Of a DNA stretch of 34,266 bases, positions 25,839 through 33,727 are shown in pieces. Source of the stretch: an uncultured Bacteroidales bacterium (GTDB taxonomy: Bacteria > Bacteroidota > Bacteroidia > Bacteroidales > WCHB1-69); the NCBI GenBank assembly GCA_937901455.1, contig CALDIA010000118.1, positions 1 through 34,266 of the forward strand, written 5' to 3'. The notes under the pieces were generated by a model that ran no database searches, was not told where the DNA came from, and worked only from the letters and a program-made list of their open reading frames with translations. Within the stretch, counting starts at the first letter, position 1, and each line of letters opens with the position of its first letter. Both the position numbers and the translations under genes were made by a program.

Positions 25839-26321
25839 TTATTTTTCTCGCGGGCTGGCAGCGTAGTTAATCTTCAAGGCATTGTTTTTACGCAACTCCT
25901 GTTTAATCGTATTAACGTAACGCATCTGAACACCTTTGTCCACCTTCAGAGAGAAGGTCAACTTGTCACGGTCATCGGCATCACGAGACTCTTTTTCAGT
26001 ACCGATGAAGTTCTGAACCTCTTTCACCAATTCCTCAGCCTTGATAGTCTGGTCGTTGAGTTGAACGGAAACCTCACCAGGGGGAAGTGTATTCTCATTC
26101 TTGTTGATAGGAGCACCGATATAGATATTGGCAACCAGCGATTTCTTCTCCAGTTTCTGAATCTCAGTAGCTTTGGGAGGTGTGAAATGCACCTTCAAAG
26201 AAGCCTCTCGCATGGTGGTAATCACCATGAAGAAGAACAAAAACATGAAGATAATATCGGACATGGATCCCATATTCAGTTCGGGAGTCTCCTTCTTTTC
26301 GTTCGATTTAAATCTTGACAT
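25839..26321 (-). CDS. exbD: ExbD/TolR-family biopolymer transport protein (second copy)
   Basis: 160 residues. A short cytoplasmic N-terminus with MSRFKSNEKKETPELN and GSMSDIIFMFLFFFMVITTM gives the single N-terminal transmembrane helix with the conserved Asp (SDI) that takes part in proton flow. A periplasmic domain follows. ExbD works with ExbB pentamers and TonB to energise outer-membrane receptors. Unlike the upstream copy it has a short linker and an LTFSLKVDKGVQMRYVNTIKQELR end. It is the last gene of the four-gene unit, 25 bp after the first exbD. Confidence 0.9.
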   Translation of the reverse strand: MSRFKSNEKKETPELNMGSMSDIIFMFLFFFMVITTMREASLKVHFTPPKATEIQKLEKKSLVANIYIGAPINKNENTLPPGEVSVQLNDQTIKAEELVKEVQNFIGTEKESRDADDRDKLTFSLKVDKGVQMRYVNTIKQELRKNNALKINYAASPREK

Positions 26322-26346
26322 AATCTTTCAATTTTATAGGTACATG

Positions 26347-26931
26347 TTATTCACCCGCTCTACCATAATCCATTGGCGGAGCCTCGGATATACTCATCGG
26401 AATGGCAGTTGACACAGCCTTTTGGGCAGCTGAGTCCAACACACTGAATTTCTTTCCAAAATATTGGAGCGATGTTTCGTCGCGCAACTCATTGACAGCG
26501 CGTTGCAACTCATTCTGCACTTGTACATACATGTCATAGCTCGTACCTTGGTCATTCCTAAGTGAAACAACGCCCTTGGACACAGCATAGTCGCCTATAC
26601 CATCAATGGGTTTGTTGACCTTTTCGGGAAGTTCATCAGAATTGGTGGGGTTAGCAAAGAACTCTTTAGCTTTCTCCTTCAACTCTGAAATCAGAATCAC
26701 TTCACCGTTACAGGATATTTGATCAAGATAGTTTACCTCGACATTCAACACATTTCTTTGCTTAACATCGATTTGTGTCTCCTCTTGGTCATCTGCTTTT
26801 GGAGGTGGCAACTTACGGGGAATACCTTGCTCCGTATTGATGGAAGAGGTCAACAGAAAGAATGTCAACAACAGAAATGAAATATCTGACATGGCACCAG
26901 TATTCAAACCTGGCGTTTTTCTCTTGCTCAT
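26347..26931 (-). CDS. exbD: ExbD/TolR-family biopolymer transport protein (first copy)
   Basis: 194 residues. MSKRKTPGLNTGAMSDISFLLLTFFLLTSSI is the TolR/ExbD transmembrane signature with the conserved Asp. The periplasmic part is longer than in the second copy, with IPRKLPPPKADD just after the membrane, an NVLNVEVN strand and a C-terminal extension ending MSISEAPPMDYGRAGE. Having two different ExbD proteins beside one ExbB is common in Bacteroidota and suggests a hetero-oligomer. It starts 1 bp after the stop of the four-TM protein gene. Confidence 0.9.
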   Translation of the reverse strand: MSKRKTPGLNTGAMSDISFLLLTFFLLTSSINTEQGIPRKLPPPKADDQEETQIDVKQRNVLNVEVNYLDQISCNGEVILISELKEKAKEFFANPTNSDELPEKVNKPIDGIGDYAVSKGVVSLRNDQGTSYDMYVQVQNELQRAVNELRDETSLQYFGKKFSVLDSAAQKAVSTAIPMSISEAPPMDYGRAGE

Positions 26932-26932
26932 T

Positions 26933-27883
26933 TTACTTTCTATTTTTAACAGCGTTCATAATTGAGGTAACCAGAATGGCTAAGATGGCTGCAAACAAAA
27001 CAACATATAAGGTGAAGCAGGCGGCATTCACCATCTTGAACTGGGATGCGGTCATACCATTCTTCAGTGCAACTGGAGTCAAGGTAGAAGAGCCAATAGC
27101 ATATCCAATGAAAACGATGACGGCAAACAGCACCAATACCAAAAGGACTTTGTAAGAACTGCGGAAGTTCTTCACAATCTTCACCAAAGCGAATCCCAGC
27201 AACAACAAAACAGTGATGATGGCTAAAGCATACGCAATGATGATGAAAACATTCTGCAGCGTAGCACTCTTTCTAAAGCCTTGTACGTCATCCTGCAATG
27301 CGGTCAGATCAGTGGCTTTCTTGTTTGCAGAAGCAGTATTGTCGATATTGGAAGCGGTGGACACCAAACCATTGGCAGCCTTAAGGTAATTACGCTCAAC
27401 CAAATAATCTTGTTTTATGGAGGCGTATTCGTTTTCCAGTTTACGGATATAGCTCTCAAGATCCTTAAGGTTGTTCACTGTGTTGAAACCTTGTATATAA
27501 TCATTTTTCTTGTCAGCTTTGGCAAAAAGGCTGGCGGCATGATCAGAGAAGTTGGCCTTATAGTCGGCAAGGGCTTCTTCTGTGGTGATGCGTTTTAACT
27601 CAGAAAGATAAGTGTAAAGGATATCTTTTTGCATCTGATCTTTCTTAAGGGCTTCGTTGGCGTCGTTAAGGGATTTGGAGTTGGACTCCACCCATTTGGA
27701 GAGATTTTCAGGGGTTGCAGCAAGGAGGTCATCTACCATCTGTGGGTTTTGAGCCTCAATTTGACGAACTTGGACAAAATTATCTTTCTTATCGTTATTA
27801 AAACCGAAAGAAAAGATTAATGCTAATACGCAATCCAAGATGGCTACTGCAAATATGATTATTTTTAAAACTTTATTAGACAT
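26933..27883 (-). CDS. Four-helix membrane protein inside the ExbB/ExbD operon
   Basis: 316 residues, no recognised family. Hydrophobic helices lie at about 7-27, 210-236, 243-263 and 285-311. Between the first and second is an approximately 180-residue, charged, coiled-coil-like section (NEALKKDQMQKDILYTYLSELKR-type heptads; YIRKLENEYASIKQDYLVERNYLK). It lies between exbB (59 bp upstream) and the first exbD (1 bp downstream), so it is probably produced together with the energy-transducing complex. It may be an accessory subunit of the complex; that is inference. Confidence 0.8.
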   Translation of the reverse strand: MSNKVLKIIIFAVAILDCVLALIFSFGFNNDKKDNFVQVRQIEAQNPQMVDDLLAATPENLSKWVESNSKSLNDANEALKKDQMQKDILYTYLSELKRITTEEALADYKANFSDHAASLFAKADKKNDYIQGFNTVNNLKDLESYIRKLENEYASIKQDYLVERNYLKAANGLVSTASNIDNTASANKKATDLTALQDDVQGFRKSATLQNVFIIIAYALAIITVLLLLGFALVKIVKNFRSSYKVLLVLVLFAVIVFIGYAIGSSTLTPVALKNGMTASQFKMVNAACFTLYVVLFAAILAILVTSIMNAVKNRK

Positions 27884-27942
27884 CAGAGTAGCGTTATGAT
27901 ATAATAAATTATTGTATATATAATAATATTGTAAGCAATGAA

Positions 27943-28752
27943 TTACTTATTCTTTACCAAGATATCCATAAAGGAAATGGTAGCATCCTCCATATCGTTC
28001 ACAATGCTATCGATTTTGGTGAGCAGGTAGTTGTAGAACACTTGGAGAATCATAGCGGAGATCAAACCGAACACGGTGGTCAACAAAGCGGTTTTCATAC
28101 CACCAGCCACAATCGTCGGGGAGATATCACCAGCGCGCTCGATATCATCAAATGCTTGTACCATACCAATCACAGTACCCAAAAATCCCAAGGAAGGAGA
28201 AAGGGCGATGAACAAGCTGATCCAAGTCATATTGGTTTCCAAGTTGGCCATCTGGACACCACCATAGGAGGTGAGGGCTTTCTCCACGGAGTCAAGGCCT
28301 TCGTCATAACGGTCAAGACCTTGATAGAAAACTGCGGCAAGAGGGCCTTTCGTGTCGCGGCATACTTCTTTAGCCTTTTCAACGCCTCCATTTTTCATGG
28401 CATCCTCCACTTTGTTGAGCAATTTCTTGGAGTTGACGGAAGAAAGGTTAAGATAGAAAATACGTTCAATCACGAATGCGAGGCCTAAAATCAAACAGAT
28501 GAGCACCGGAGTCATCCACACTGCACCACCTTGGATGAATTTGTCTTTCAAGACATAGTGAAGACCATGGTTCTCGGCTTCATCGGGATCAGTAGCGAGC
28601 TCGGCAGGAGCTGCTTCTGCTGGGGCTTGTACAGAATCTGTTGTCTGTTCTGTCGTTTTGTCTGATTTCTTAGAATCCTGAGCAAATGCGTTGTTTGCAA
28701 TACCGAAGGTTAAAAAACCAAATACGGTAAGTAAGGCGATTAGCTTTTTCAT
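27943..28752 (-). CDS. exbB: ExbB/TolQ/MotA-family proton channel protein with signal-like N-terminal extension
   Basis: 269 residues. The C-terminal half is classic ExbB/TolQ: a first helix about 78-98 (WMTPVLICLILGLAFVIERI), ISLFIALSPSLGFLGTVIGMVQAF with the conserved Thr, and GGMKTALLTTVFGLISAMILQVFYN. Before it lies an N-terminal signal-like segment (MKKLIALLTVFGFLTFGIANNAFAQ) and a 45-residue acidic Ala/Pro/Glu linker. This layout, with an extra exported N-terminus, is seen in many Bacteroidota ExbB proteins. It heads the operon. No consensus -7 box is found in the AT-rich 75 bp to the tRNA gene. Confidence 0.9.
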   Translation of the reverse strand: MKKLIALLTVFGFLTFGIANNAFAQDSKKSDKTTEQTTDSVQAPAEAAPAELATDPDEAENHGLHYVLKDKFIQGGAVWMTPVLICLILGLAFVIERIFYLNLSSVNSKKLLNKVEDAMKNGGVEKAKEVCRDTKGPLAAVFYQGLDRYDEGLDSVEKALTSYGGVQMANLETNMTWISLFIALSPSLGFLGTVIGMVQAFDDIERAGDISPTIVAGGMKTALLTTVFGLISAMILQVFYNYLLTKIDSIVNDMEDATISFMDILVKNK

Positions 28753-28827
28753 AATGACTTTAATGTTTTAATTTATTGAATAACTTTTTAATTTATAATA
28801 TTTTAATATAATCAACTTCTTCTTTCG

Positions 28828-28915
28828 CGGAAAGACTGGGATTCGAACCCAGGAAGCGCTTTTGGCGCTTACACGCTCTCCAGGCGTGCGCCTTCGACCA
28901 CTCGGCCATCTTTCC
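28828..28915 (-). tRNA. tRNA-Ser (anticodon GGA)
   Basis: The minus strand folds into a class II tRNA. The acceptor stem GGAAAGA pairs with TCTTTCC, the anticodon stem CACGC / GCGTG holds the loop CTGGAGA (anticodon GGA, reading UCC/UCU), a long variable arm AAGCGC / GCGCTT is present, and the T arm has GGTTCGAATCC. The long variable arm and anticodon fix serine. CCA is not encoded. Confidence 0.96.
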
Positions 28916-28927
28916 TAATTAAGGCGG

Positions 28928-28935
28928 TAAAAGTA
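28928..28935 (-). promoter_or_regulatory. weak -7-like element upstream of tRNA-Ser
   Basis: The minus strand reads TACTTTTA, one mismatch from TAnnTTTG, 12 nt before the tRNA 5' end. It may be the promoter, with no clear -33 element. Confidence 0.35.
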
Positions 28936-29002
28936 CAATTTTTTTTCTTAGAATGACCATCTTTTTTGTGAGTTTTTTTTTAATGTATTTTTTTAACTTT
29001 TT

Positions 29003-29036
29003 TTTGATATGCGCATTAAAAAAAAACATACTTTTG
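29003..29036 (+). promoter_or_regulatory. Promoter for the lipoprotein pair
   Basis: TTTG at 29003-29006, 22-nt spacer, then TACTTTTG at 29029-29036 (TAnnTTTG). The distance to the ATG at 29095 is 58 nt, with an A-rich leader. Confidence 0.65.
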
Positions 29037-29094
29037 CAGTCTATTTGAAATTGAATTTTATCAACTTTTTATTAACCTAAAAAATTAAAAAACA

Positions 29095-29616
29095 ATGAAA
29101 AAATTATTCGGTATTTTGGCTATTGCAGCCATGTTTGTAGTGTCTTTCACCGCATGTGACACAACCACAGATCCCACCGCAGCTGACTATCTCTGCCAAT
29201 CCAAGGGTTGGGTTTTGGCTGATGCCACCTCTTCTCCTGCTTATCTCTTAAGCGATGGTACCCACATCACTAACCTCATGAACGAGGGTTATCTGTACGA
29301 CTATGAGTTGGACGACATTATCACCTTCAACGCCAATGGTTCTATGACCATCAACCCTGGCTCAAACATTGATCCTGAGTACGGCTATCAACAAGAAGTT
29401 GCCTCTACTTGGCATTTCAATGCTGACACCACTGTGATCTATTATCAAATTCCTTTCTTCTATGATGATAATGGCACCACTTTCGATGCAGAACTCGAGA
29501 ATGCTAAGATACTCTACATTCACGAGAATGAGATTAAGTTCGCTTACACTTTCAAGGATGATGCCTCTGCTAAGGGTGAGTACACTTTCTATCTAACCTA
29601 CGTTCCTGCTAAATAA
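29095..29616 (+). CDS. Lipoprotein of unknown function
   Basis: 173 residues. The signal peptide MKKLFGILAIAAMFVVSFTAC ends in a lipobox, with the lipidated Cys at residue 21, followed by DTTTDP, an acidic sorting context often used for surface export in Bacteroidota. The mature part is beta-strand-rich (WVLADATSSPAYLLSDG, STWHFNADTTVIYYQIPF, IKFAYTFKDDASAKGEYTFYLTYV) and resembles small lipocalin-like lipoproteins, but I do not assign a family. It shares its first 15 coding bases with the next gene. Confidence 0.8.
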   Translation: MKKLFGILAIAAMFVVSFTACDTTTDPTAADYLCQSKGWVLADATSSPAYLLSDGTHITNLMNEGYLYDYELDDIITFNANGSMTINPGSNIDPEYGYQQEVASTWHFNADTTVIYYQIPFFYDDNGTTFDAELENAKILYIHENEIKFAYTFKDDASAKGEYTFYLTYVPAK

Positions 29617-29650
29617 TTTTCAACCTTTATAATCCCTAAATCTTTTTACA

Positions 29651-29971
29651 ATGAAAAAATTATTCTTAGCATTATTATGCGCTGGACTGTTCTTCGCTTG
29701 TGGTAACAAGAAAACTGCTGAAGAACCCGCTGTTGACTCTACCGCATGTGTAACAGAACAAGTTTGTGACGAGGCTGAACCTGAAGTAGTAGCCGAGCCC
29801 GAAGTAGCTGAAGCTCCTGCTCAACAACCTAAGGCTTCCACCACTACCACCAAGCCAAAACAAACTGTTCAACAACATGCTCAAGAAGCAGCTGAACAAG
29901 TTGCCAACACAGCTATCGACGAGGCCGCAAGTTCCGCTACTCAAGCTGTACAATCTAAGAAAAGAAGATAA
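29651..29971 (+). CDS. Low-complexity acidic/alanine-rich lipoprotein
   Basis: 106 residues. MKKLFLALLCAGLFFAC gives a lipobox with Cys17. The mature part is compositionally biased: acidic Glu/Ala/Pro/Val repeats (AEPEVVAEPEVAEAPAQQP), a Thr/Lys stretch, then a Gln/Ala helix (QQHAQEAAEQVANTAIDEA) and a basic end KSKKRR-like (QSKKRR). It is 34 bp downstream of the previous lipoprotein and ends before a strong terminator, so the two probably form one unit. Function unknown; it looks like a flexible spacer rather than an enzyme. Confidence 0.75.
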   Translation: MKKLFLALLCAGLFFACGNKKTAEEPAVDSTACVTEQVCDEAEPEVVAEPEVAEAPAQQPKASTTTTKPKQTVQQHAQEAAEQVANTAIDEAASSATQAVQSKKRR

Positions 29972-29988
29972 TCATCTTCAACCCTTTT

Positions 29989-30019
29989 AAAAAAGGTGAC
30001 CGTACGGTCACCTTTTTTT
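29989..30019 (+). terminator. Strong intrinsic terminator after the lipoprotein pair
   Basis: A-tract, then GGTGACC / GGTCACC stem (7 bp) around GTAC, flanked by further A/T pairing and a T7 run. It starts 18 bp after the second lipoprotein's stop codon. Confidence 0.88.
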
Positions 30020-30053
30020 ATGCCTATCACTTTCATTGTTGACAATAAATTTG

Positions 30054-30061
30054 TACCTTTG
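30054..30061 (+). promoter_or_regulatory. -7 box for the aminotransferase gene
   Basis: TACCTTTG matches TAnnTTTG, with TTTC at 30031-30034 19 nt upstream as a one-mismatch -33. It implies a transcript start near 30068, which excludes start codons before that point and favours the ATG at 30107. Confidence 0.65.
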
Positions 30062-30106
30062 CAGCCTCTAACAAGATTATATAACTTTTTTAAATACTTC
30101 CAGTTA

Positions 30107-31417
30107 ATGAAAAACACACCTATTCCTGCAGAGATTGTTGACAAGTTAGTTGCCGAAAGCGGCATCAGTAGCGTAGGCAAAGCCTCCATTCGCGAGGTAA
30201 AACGCCTTATTAATGACATAGAGCAAGCTTCCGGAAAGGAGTTTGTACGTATGGAGATGGGCATTCCCGGCCTGCCTCCCTGCCAAGTGGGCGTGGAAGC
30301 ACAAATCGAAGCCCTCAAAAAGGGTGTCGCCGCCATCTATCCCGACATTGAAGGCATCCCTGAACTGAAAAAGGAGGCCGCACGGTTCGTCAAGAACTTC
30401 ATCGACCTGGAGGTGGATCCCGAAAACTGCATCCCGACCGTAGGCTCCATGATGGGCGGCATGGCCGGATTCATGACCTTTGTACGCTGCCGCAAAGAGC
30501 GCGACACCACCCTCTTTATCGACCCAGGCTTTCCCGTGCAGAAACAACAGCACCGCGTCATGGGACTCAAATACGAGACCTTCGATGTATATGAGCACCG
30601 CGGTCCGAAGTTGAGAGCCAAATTGGAGAGCTATCTCGAAAAGGGCAACATCCACACCATCATGTACTCCAACCCTAATAATCCGTCATGGATCTGTTTT
30701 ACCGAAGAGGAACTGCAAATTATCGGTGACGTGGCCAACAAGTATGATGTATTCGTCTTTGAAGATCTCGCCTATTTCGGCATGGACTTCCGCCAGAACA
30801 TTTCAGCCCCGGGCATACCACCCTACCAGCCAAGTGTGGGCAAATACACCGACAACTACGCCCTGCTGATTTCTGGTTCCAAAGCTTTCAGTTATGCTGG
30901 TGAGCGCATCGCTCTTATGATCATGTCTAAAAAACTCTATAACCGCGAGTTCGATGATCTTGAGCCCTACTTCAAAATGAAAAAACTGGGCCGCGCCATT
31001 ATCTACGGTACCGTTTATGCCATCAGCTCTGGTGTGGCTCACTCCGCACAATATGCCATGGCCGCCATTCTAAAGGCCTGCAACGATGGCACCTACAACT
31101 ACATTGAGGATGTGAAGGAGTACGGTGAGAAGGCTGCCATTATGAAGAAGATGTTCTTGGACAACGGCTTCGAAATCGTCTATGACAAAGATGGGGACAA
31201 GCCTTTAGCCGACGGCTTCTACTTTACCGTTGCATATCCAGGCATGAGTAGTGATGAACTACTGCACGAGTTCCTCTATTATGGCGTGAGTGCCATCTCT
31301 TTGAGCACCTGTGGCAGCGAAAGAAGCGAAGGCCTCCGCGCCTGCGTCTCCCTTACCCCTCGCCGCCAGTTCCCCATTCTGGAAGAACGACTGAAACTAT
31401 TCAAGGCAAACCACTAA
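30107..31417 (+). CDS. PLP-dependent aminotransferase (class I/II)
   Basis: 436 residues from ATG 30107. An upstream in-frame GTG-like start (29996) lies before the promoter and inside a terminator, so it is rejected. The fold-type I signatures are present: a MEMGIPGLPP N-terminal segment, YSNPNNPSW, FEDLAYFGMDF, and the PLP-lysine motif SGSKAFSYAGERIALM (Lys about residue 259). The C-terminal end carries the substrate-carboxylate Arg region SEGLRACVSLT. The family transfers amino groups between amino acids and 2-oxoacids; the precise substrate is not readable from sequence. It is monocistronic as far as can be seen. Confidence 0.88.
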   Translation: MKNTPIPAEIVDKLVAESGISSVGKASIREVKRLINDIEQASGKEFVRMEMGIPGLPPCQVGVEAQIEALKKGVAAIYPDIEGIPELKKEAARFVKNFIDLEVDPENCIPTVGSMMGGMAGFMTFVRCRKERDTTLFIDPGFPVQKQQHRVMGLKYETFDVYEHRGPKLRAKLESYLEKGNIHTIMYSNPNNPSWICFTEEELQIIGDVANKYDVFVFEDLAYFGMDFRQNISAPGIPPYQPSVGKYTDNYALLISGSKAFSYAGERIALMIMSKKLYNREFDDLEPYFKMKKLGRAIIYGTVYAISSGVAHSAQYAMAAILKACNDGTYNYIEDVKEYGEKAAIMKKMFLDNGFEIVYDKDGDKPLADGFYFTVAYPGMSSDELLHEFLYYGVSAISLSTCGSERSEGLRACVSLTPRRQFPILEERLKLFKANH

Positions 31418-31496
31418 TAATTAAATTTAATAGCTTTGAAATCTGATTCTTAGCTGAATCCAATATGTAATAGCATTTTTGTGGAAAAAAGCCGAT

Positions 31497-31979
31497 ATGA
31501 GAATAACACTTTTGACATTATGGTTCATGTCTCTGGCAGCTTTTGGCTTCTCCCAAACTGCTGAAGTAAACGCAAAAGGCGAAATATTGTCGGACAAAAC
31601 ACCCATCGCAACGATTGAAAAAGATGGCTGTGGCACATTTTCGCTCAATTGCGATTTCTTTATACGCAACGAAAAGGGAGAACTGCTCATCACTGTCAAT
31701 GCTTTGGAATACCGAGACCCTATGGAGGTGGATGCTATCAATGACGATGGCTTGGTAAGGTACTTTCGCTTCACTTTTGTTGGCATGAACGTTTCTGCCG
31801 AGGTTCCCAACTCTGCTCTGTTGGTCATTAAGCCCATTCATGTGGCCAAGAGTGTGGTGAAATGGCATCTTATAGAAGACGGACAACTCAACGAACAGGC
31901 TGTCAACCAGTTTGTTCAGGCATACGGCACAAAATATTCAGAAAGACGCGAAAAGCTTACGCCTATCATCATCCGATAA
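31497..31979 (+). CDS. Small exported protein of unknown function
   Basis: 160 residues. The signal peptide MRITLLTLWFMSLAAFGFSQ ends with a FSQ-type cleavage. A longer reading from a TTG at 31479 would place six polar residues before it and is rejected. The mature part is beta-rich and shows no recognised domain (IATIEKDGCGTFSLNCDFF, LVRYFRFTFVGMNVSAEVP). Two Cys (GCGTF and NCDF) could form a disulfide. It precedes nspC by 24 bp and is probably in the same unit. Confidence 0.75.
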   Translation: MRITLLTLWFMSLAAFGFSQTAEVNAKGEILSDKTPIATIEKDGCGTFSLNCDFFIRNEKGELLITVNALEYRDPMEVDAINDDGLVRYFRFTFVGMNVSAEVPNSALLVIKPIHVAKSVVKWHLIEDGQLNEQAVNQFVQAYGTKYSERREKLTPIIIR

Positions 31980-32003
31980 GCAGCCTCATATTAGACATAC
32001 TTT

Positions 32004-33164
32004 ATGAACAACAACGCTTACGAATCACTTCCATCCCCCTGCTATATCCAGTCGGAAGCGGCCTTGGAGGCCAATTTACAGCTACTGCATCTCATACAAC
32101 AAGAGGCAGACGTCTCCATTATTTGTGCCTTGAAGGGATATTCTTTCTGGCATTCTTTTCCTCTTATCAAACAATACTTGGCGGGGGCCACAGCCTCCTC
32201 GTTGCACGAAGCGCGACTAATCTCTGAGGAGATGAGTTGTGATGCGCACACCTACGCTCCCGTCTATCTGGAACATGAATTCCCACAACTTCTCATCTAT
32301 AGTAGTCATCTGACTTTCAATTCATTAAGTCAATGGTCCAAATATAAGGACATCGCACTTAACAGTCCTAAAAAAGTCAGTTTTGGCCTACGCGTCAACC
32401 CCGAATATTCTGAAATTGAGACGGATCTCTACAATCCTGCCCTGCCGGGTTCTCGGTTGGGTATTTTGGCAGAGGACATGCCAGACTCCCTACCCGACGG
32501 TATAGAAGGGCTACATTTCCACGTGCTTTGTGAAAACGACAGTTACGCCTTAGAACATTGTTTGTCCGCTTTTGAGGAACGTTTTGCAAAATATATACGC
32601 CAATGCAGATGGGTCAACTTCGGAGGTGGGCATCACATCACCCGCGCCGACTATAACATTCCGCATCTCATTCAGTTACTGAAAGACTTCCACAGTCGCT
32701 ATCCCAATTTGGAAGATGTCATCCTGGAGCCAGGCGAGGCGGTGGGCTGGCGAACGGGTGTGCTGACCTCTACAGTGGAGGACATTGTGGAAAACAAGGG
32801 AATCAAGATTGCCATGTTGAATGTCTCATTTGCCTGCCACATGCCCGATTGCTTGGAGATGCCTTACAAGCCGACAGTGCTTGGTGCTCACGAACCCGCA
32901 GCCGATGACAAATTCGTCTATCGCTTGGGCGGGTGCTCCTGCCTGGCAGGTGACTTCATCGGCATGGGCGACTTTGCCTTTGACGAGCCTTTGGAAATAG
33001 GCGACCGCATCGTCTTTGACGACATGATCCACTATACGATGGTAAAAACCACCTTTTTCAATGGGGTGGCACACCCTGCGATCGGCACGATACACAAGAA
33101 CGGGGAGTTTGAATTATTGTCCGAACCAGGCGACTACTTCTCTTACAAAGCCAAATTGGGATAA
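32004..33164 (+). CDS. nspC: Carboxynorspermidine / carboxyspermidine decarboxylase
   Basis: 386 residues, normal length. It is an alanine-racemase-fold PLP decarboxylase; PLP Lys44 sits in CALKGYSFWHSFPLI. Family blocks ATASSLHEARL, HLTFNSLSQWSKY, VNFGGGHHITR, EPGEAVGWRTG and SCLAGDFIG are present. It removes CO2 from carboxynorspermidine or carboxyspermidine, the last step of the alternative polyamine route. The partner dehydrogenase (lysine dehydrogenase-like) is not in the window. Its stop codon overlaps the ATG of the next gene by one base (TAATG). Confidence 0.93.
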   Translation: MNNNAYESLPSPCYIQSEAALEANLQLLHLIQQEADVSIICALKGYSFWHSFPLIKQYLAGATASSLHEARLISEEMSCDAHTYAPVYLEHEFPQLLIYSSHLTFNSLSQWSKYKDIALNSPKKVSFGLRVNPEYSEIETDLYNPALPGSRLGILAEDMPDSLPDGIEGLHFHVLCENDSYALEHCLSAFEERFAKYIRQCRWVNFGGGHHITRADYNIPHLIQLLKDFHSRYPNLEDVILEPGEAVGWRTGVLTSTVEDIVENKGIKIAMLNVSFACHMPDCLEMPYKPTVLGAHEPAADDKFVYRLGGCSCLAGDFIGMGDFAFDEPLEIGDRIVFDDMIHYTMVKTTFFNGVAHPAIGTIHKNGEFELLSEPGDYFSYKAKLG

Positions 33165-33568
33165 TGCCTTACGCACTGAAACAGCGGACCCGCAAAGGGC
33201 GCGAGGAACTCTTCGACCCCGCACGACACAAATGGGTACTTCAGACTCCGGAGGAATTGGTACGCCAAACCTTCCTGCTTTTTCTCCTGAACGTCCAAAA
33301 CATCCCCCTCTCGCACATATCCATTGAAAAAGCCATCCAAGTAAACGGGCTCACCAAACGCTACGATCTCGTTGTTTTCGACCCTGATGGCAATCCCTGG
33401 ATAGTCGTAGAATGCAAAGCGCCACACGTCAAACTGACACAAGAGGTGGTTGAACAGGCTGGACGTTACAACAAGACTCTTCGCGCACCAATCTTAGGAG
33501 TAACCAACGGTGCAGAGCATATCTTTTTCAAAATAGACTATGAAACGGAAAAGATTTCGATTTTGTAG
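33164..33568 (+). CDS. Stand-alone HsdR N-terminal-domain-like (PD-(D/E)XK) protein
   Basis: 134 residues. The core RYDLVVFDPDGNPWIVVECKA gives a PD-(D/E)XK-like set: Asp68, Glu83 and Lys85, with QAGRYNKTLRAPILGVTNG afterwards. This matches the type I restriction enzyme R subunit N-terminal domain (HSDR_N), here without helicase or other domains. Such solo HSDR_N proteins are conserved in Bacteroidota; no HsdM or HsdS is nearby, so it is not evidence of a restriction system. It is translationally coupled to nspC through TAATG. Its biological role is unknown to me. Confidence 0.8.
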   Translation: MPYALKQRTRKGREELFDPARHKWVLQTPEELVRQTFLLFLLNVQNIPLSHISIEKAIQVNGLTKRYDLVVFDPDGNPWIVVECKAPHVKLTQEVVEQAGRYNKTLRAPILGVTNGAEHIFFKIDYETEKISIL

Positions 33569-33663
33569 CTGATTGAATGGGTGTCCCTTTGATTAAAGTA
33601 TCTATCTCTATGCCAATCTGTCACAATCAAAATATTTGTATTGTATAATCCCAATATATTTTG

Positions 33664-33671
33664 TACCTTTG
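33664..33671 (+). promoter_or_regulatory. -7 box for the PFOR gene
   Basis: TACCTTTG matches TAnnTTTG; a TTG at 33639-33641 lies 22 nt upstream. The 17 bases 33661-33677 are the same as 30051-30067 before the aminotransferase gene. Confidence 0.65.
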
Positions 33672-33727
33672 CAGCCTATTGTGAAAACCAATATATATCA
33701 ATATAACAATCAATAAAATAACAACTT

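Noticed and set aside
33164..33568. Restriction-modification system at the right end
   Set aside because: Only a solo HSDR_N-like domain; no methylase, specificity subunit or helicase follows.
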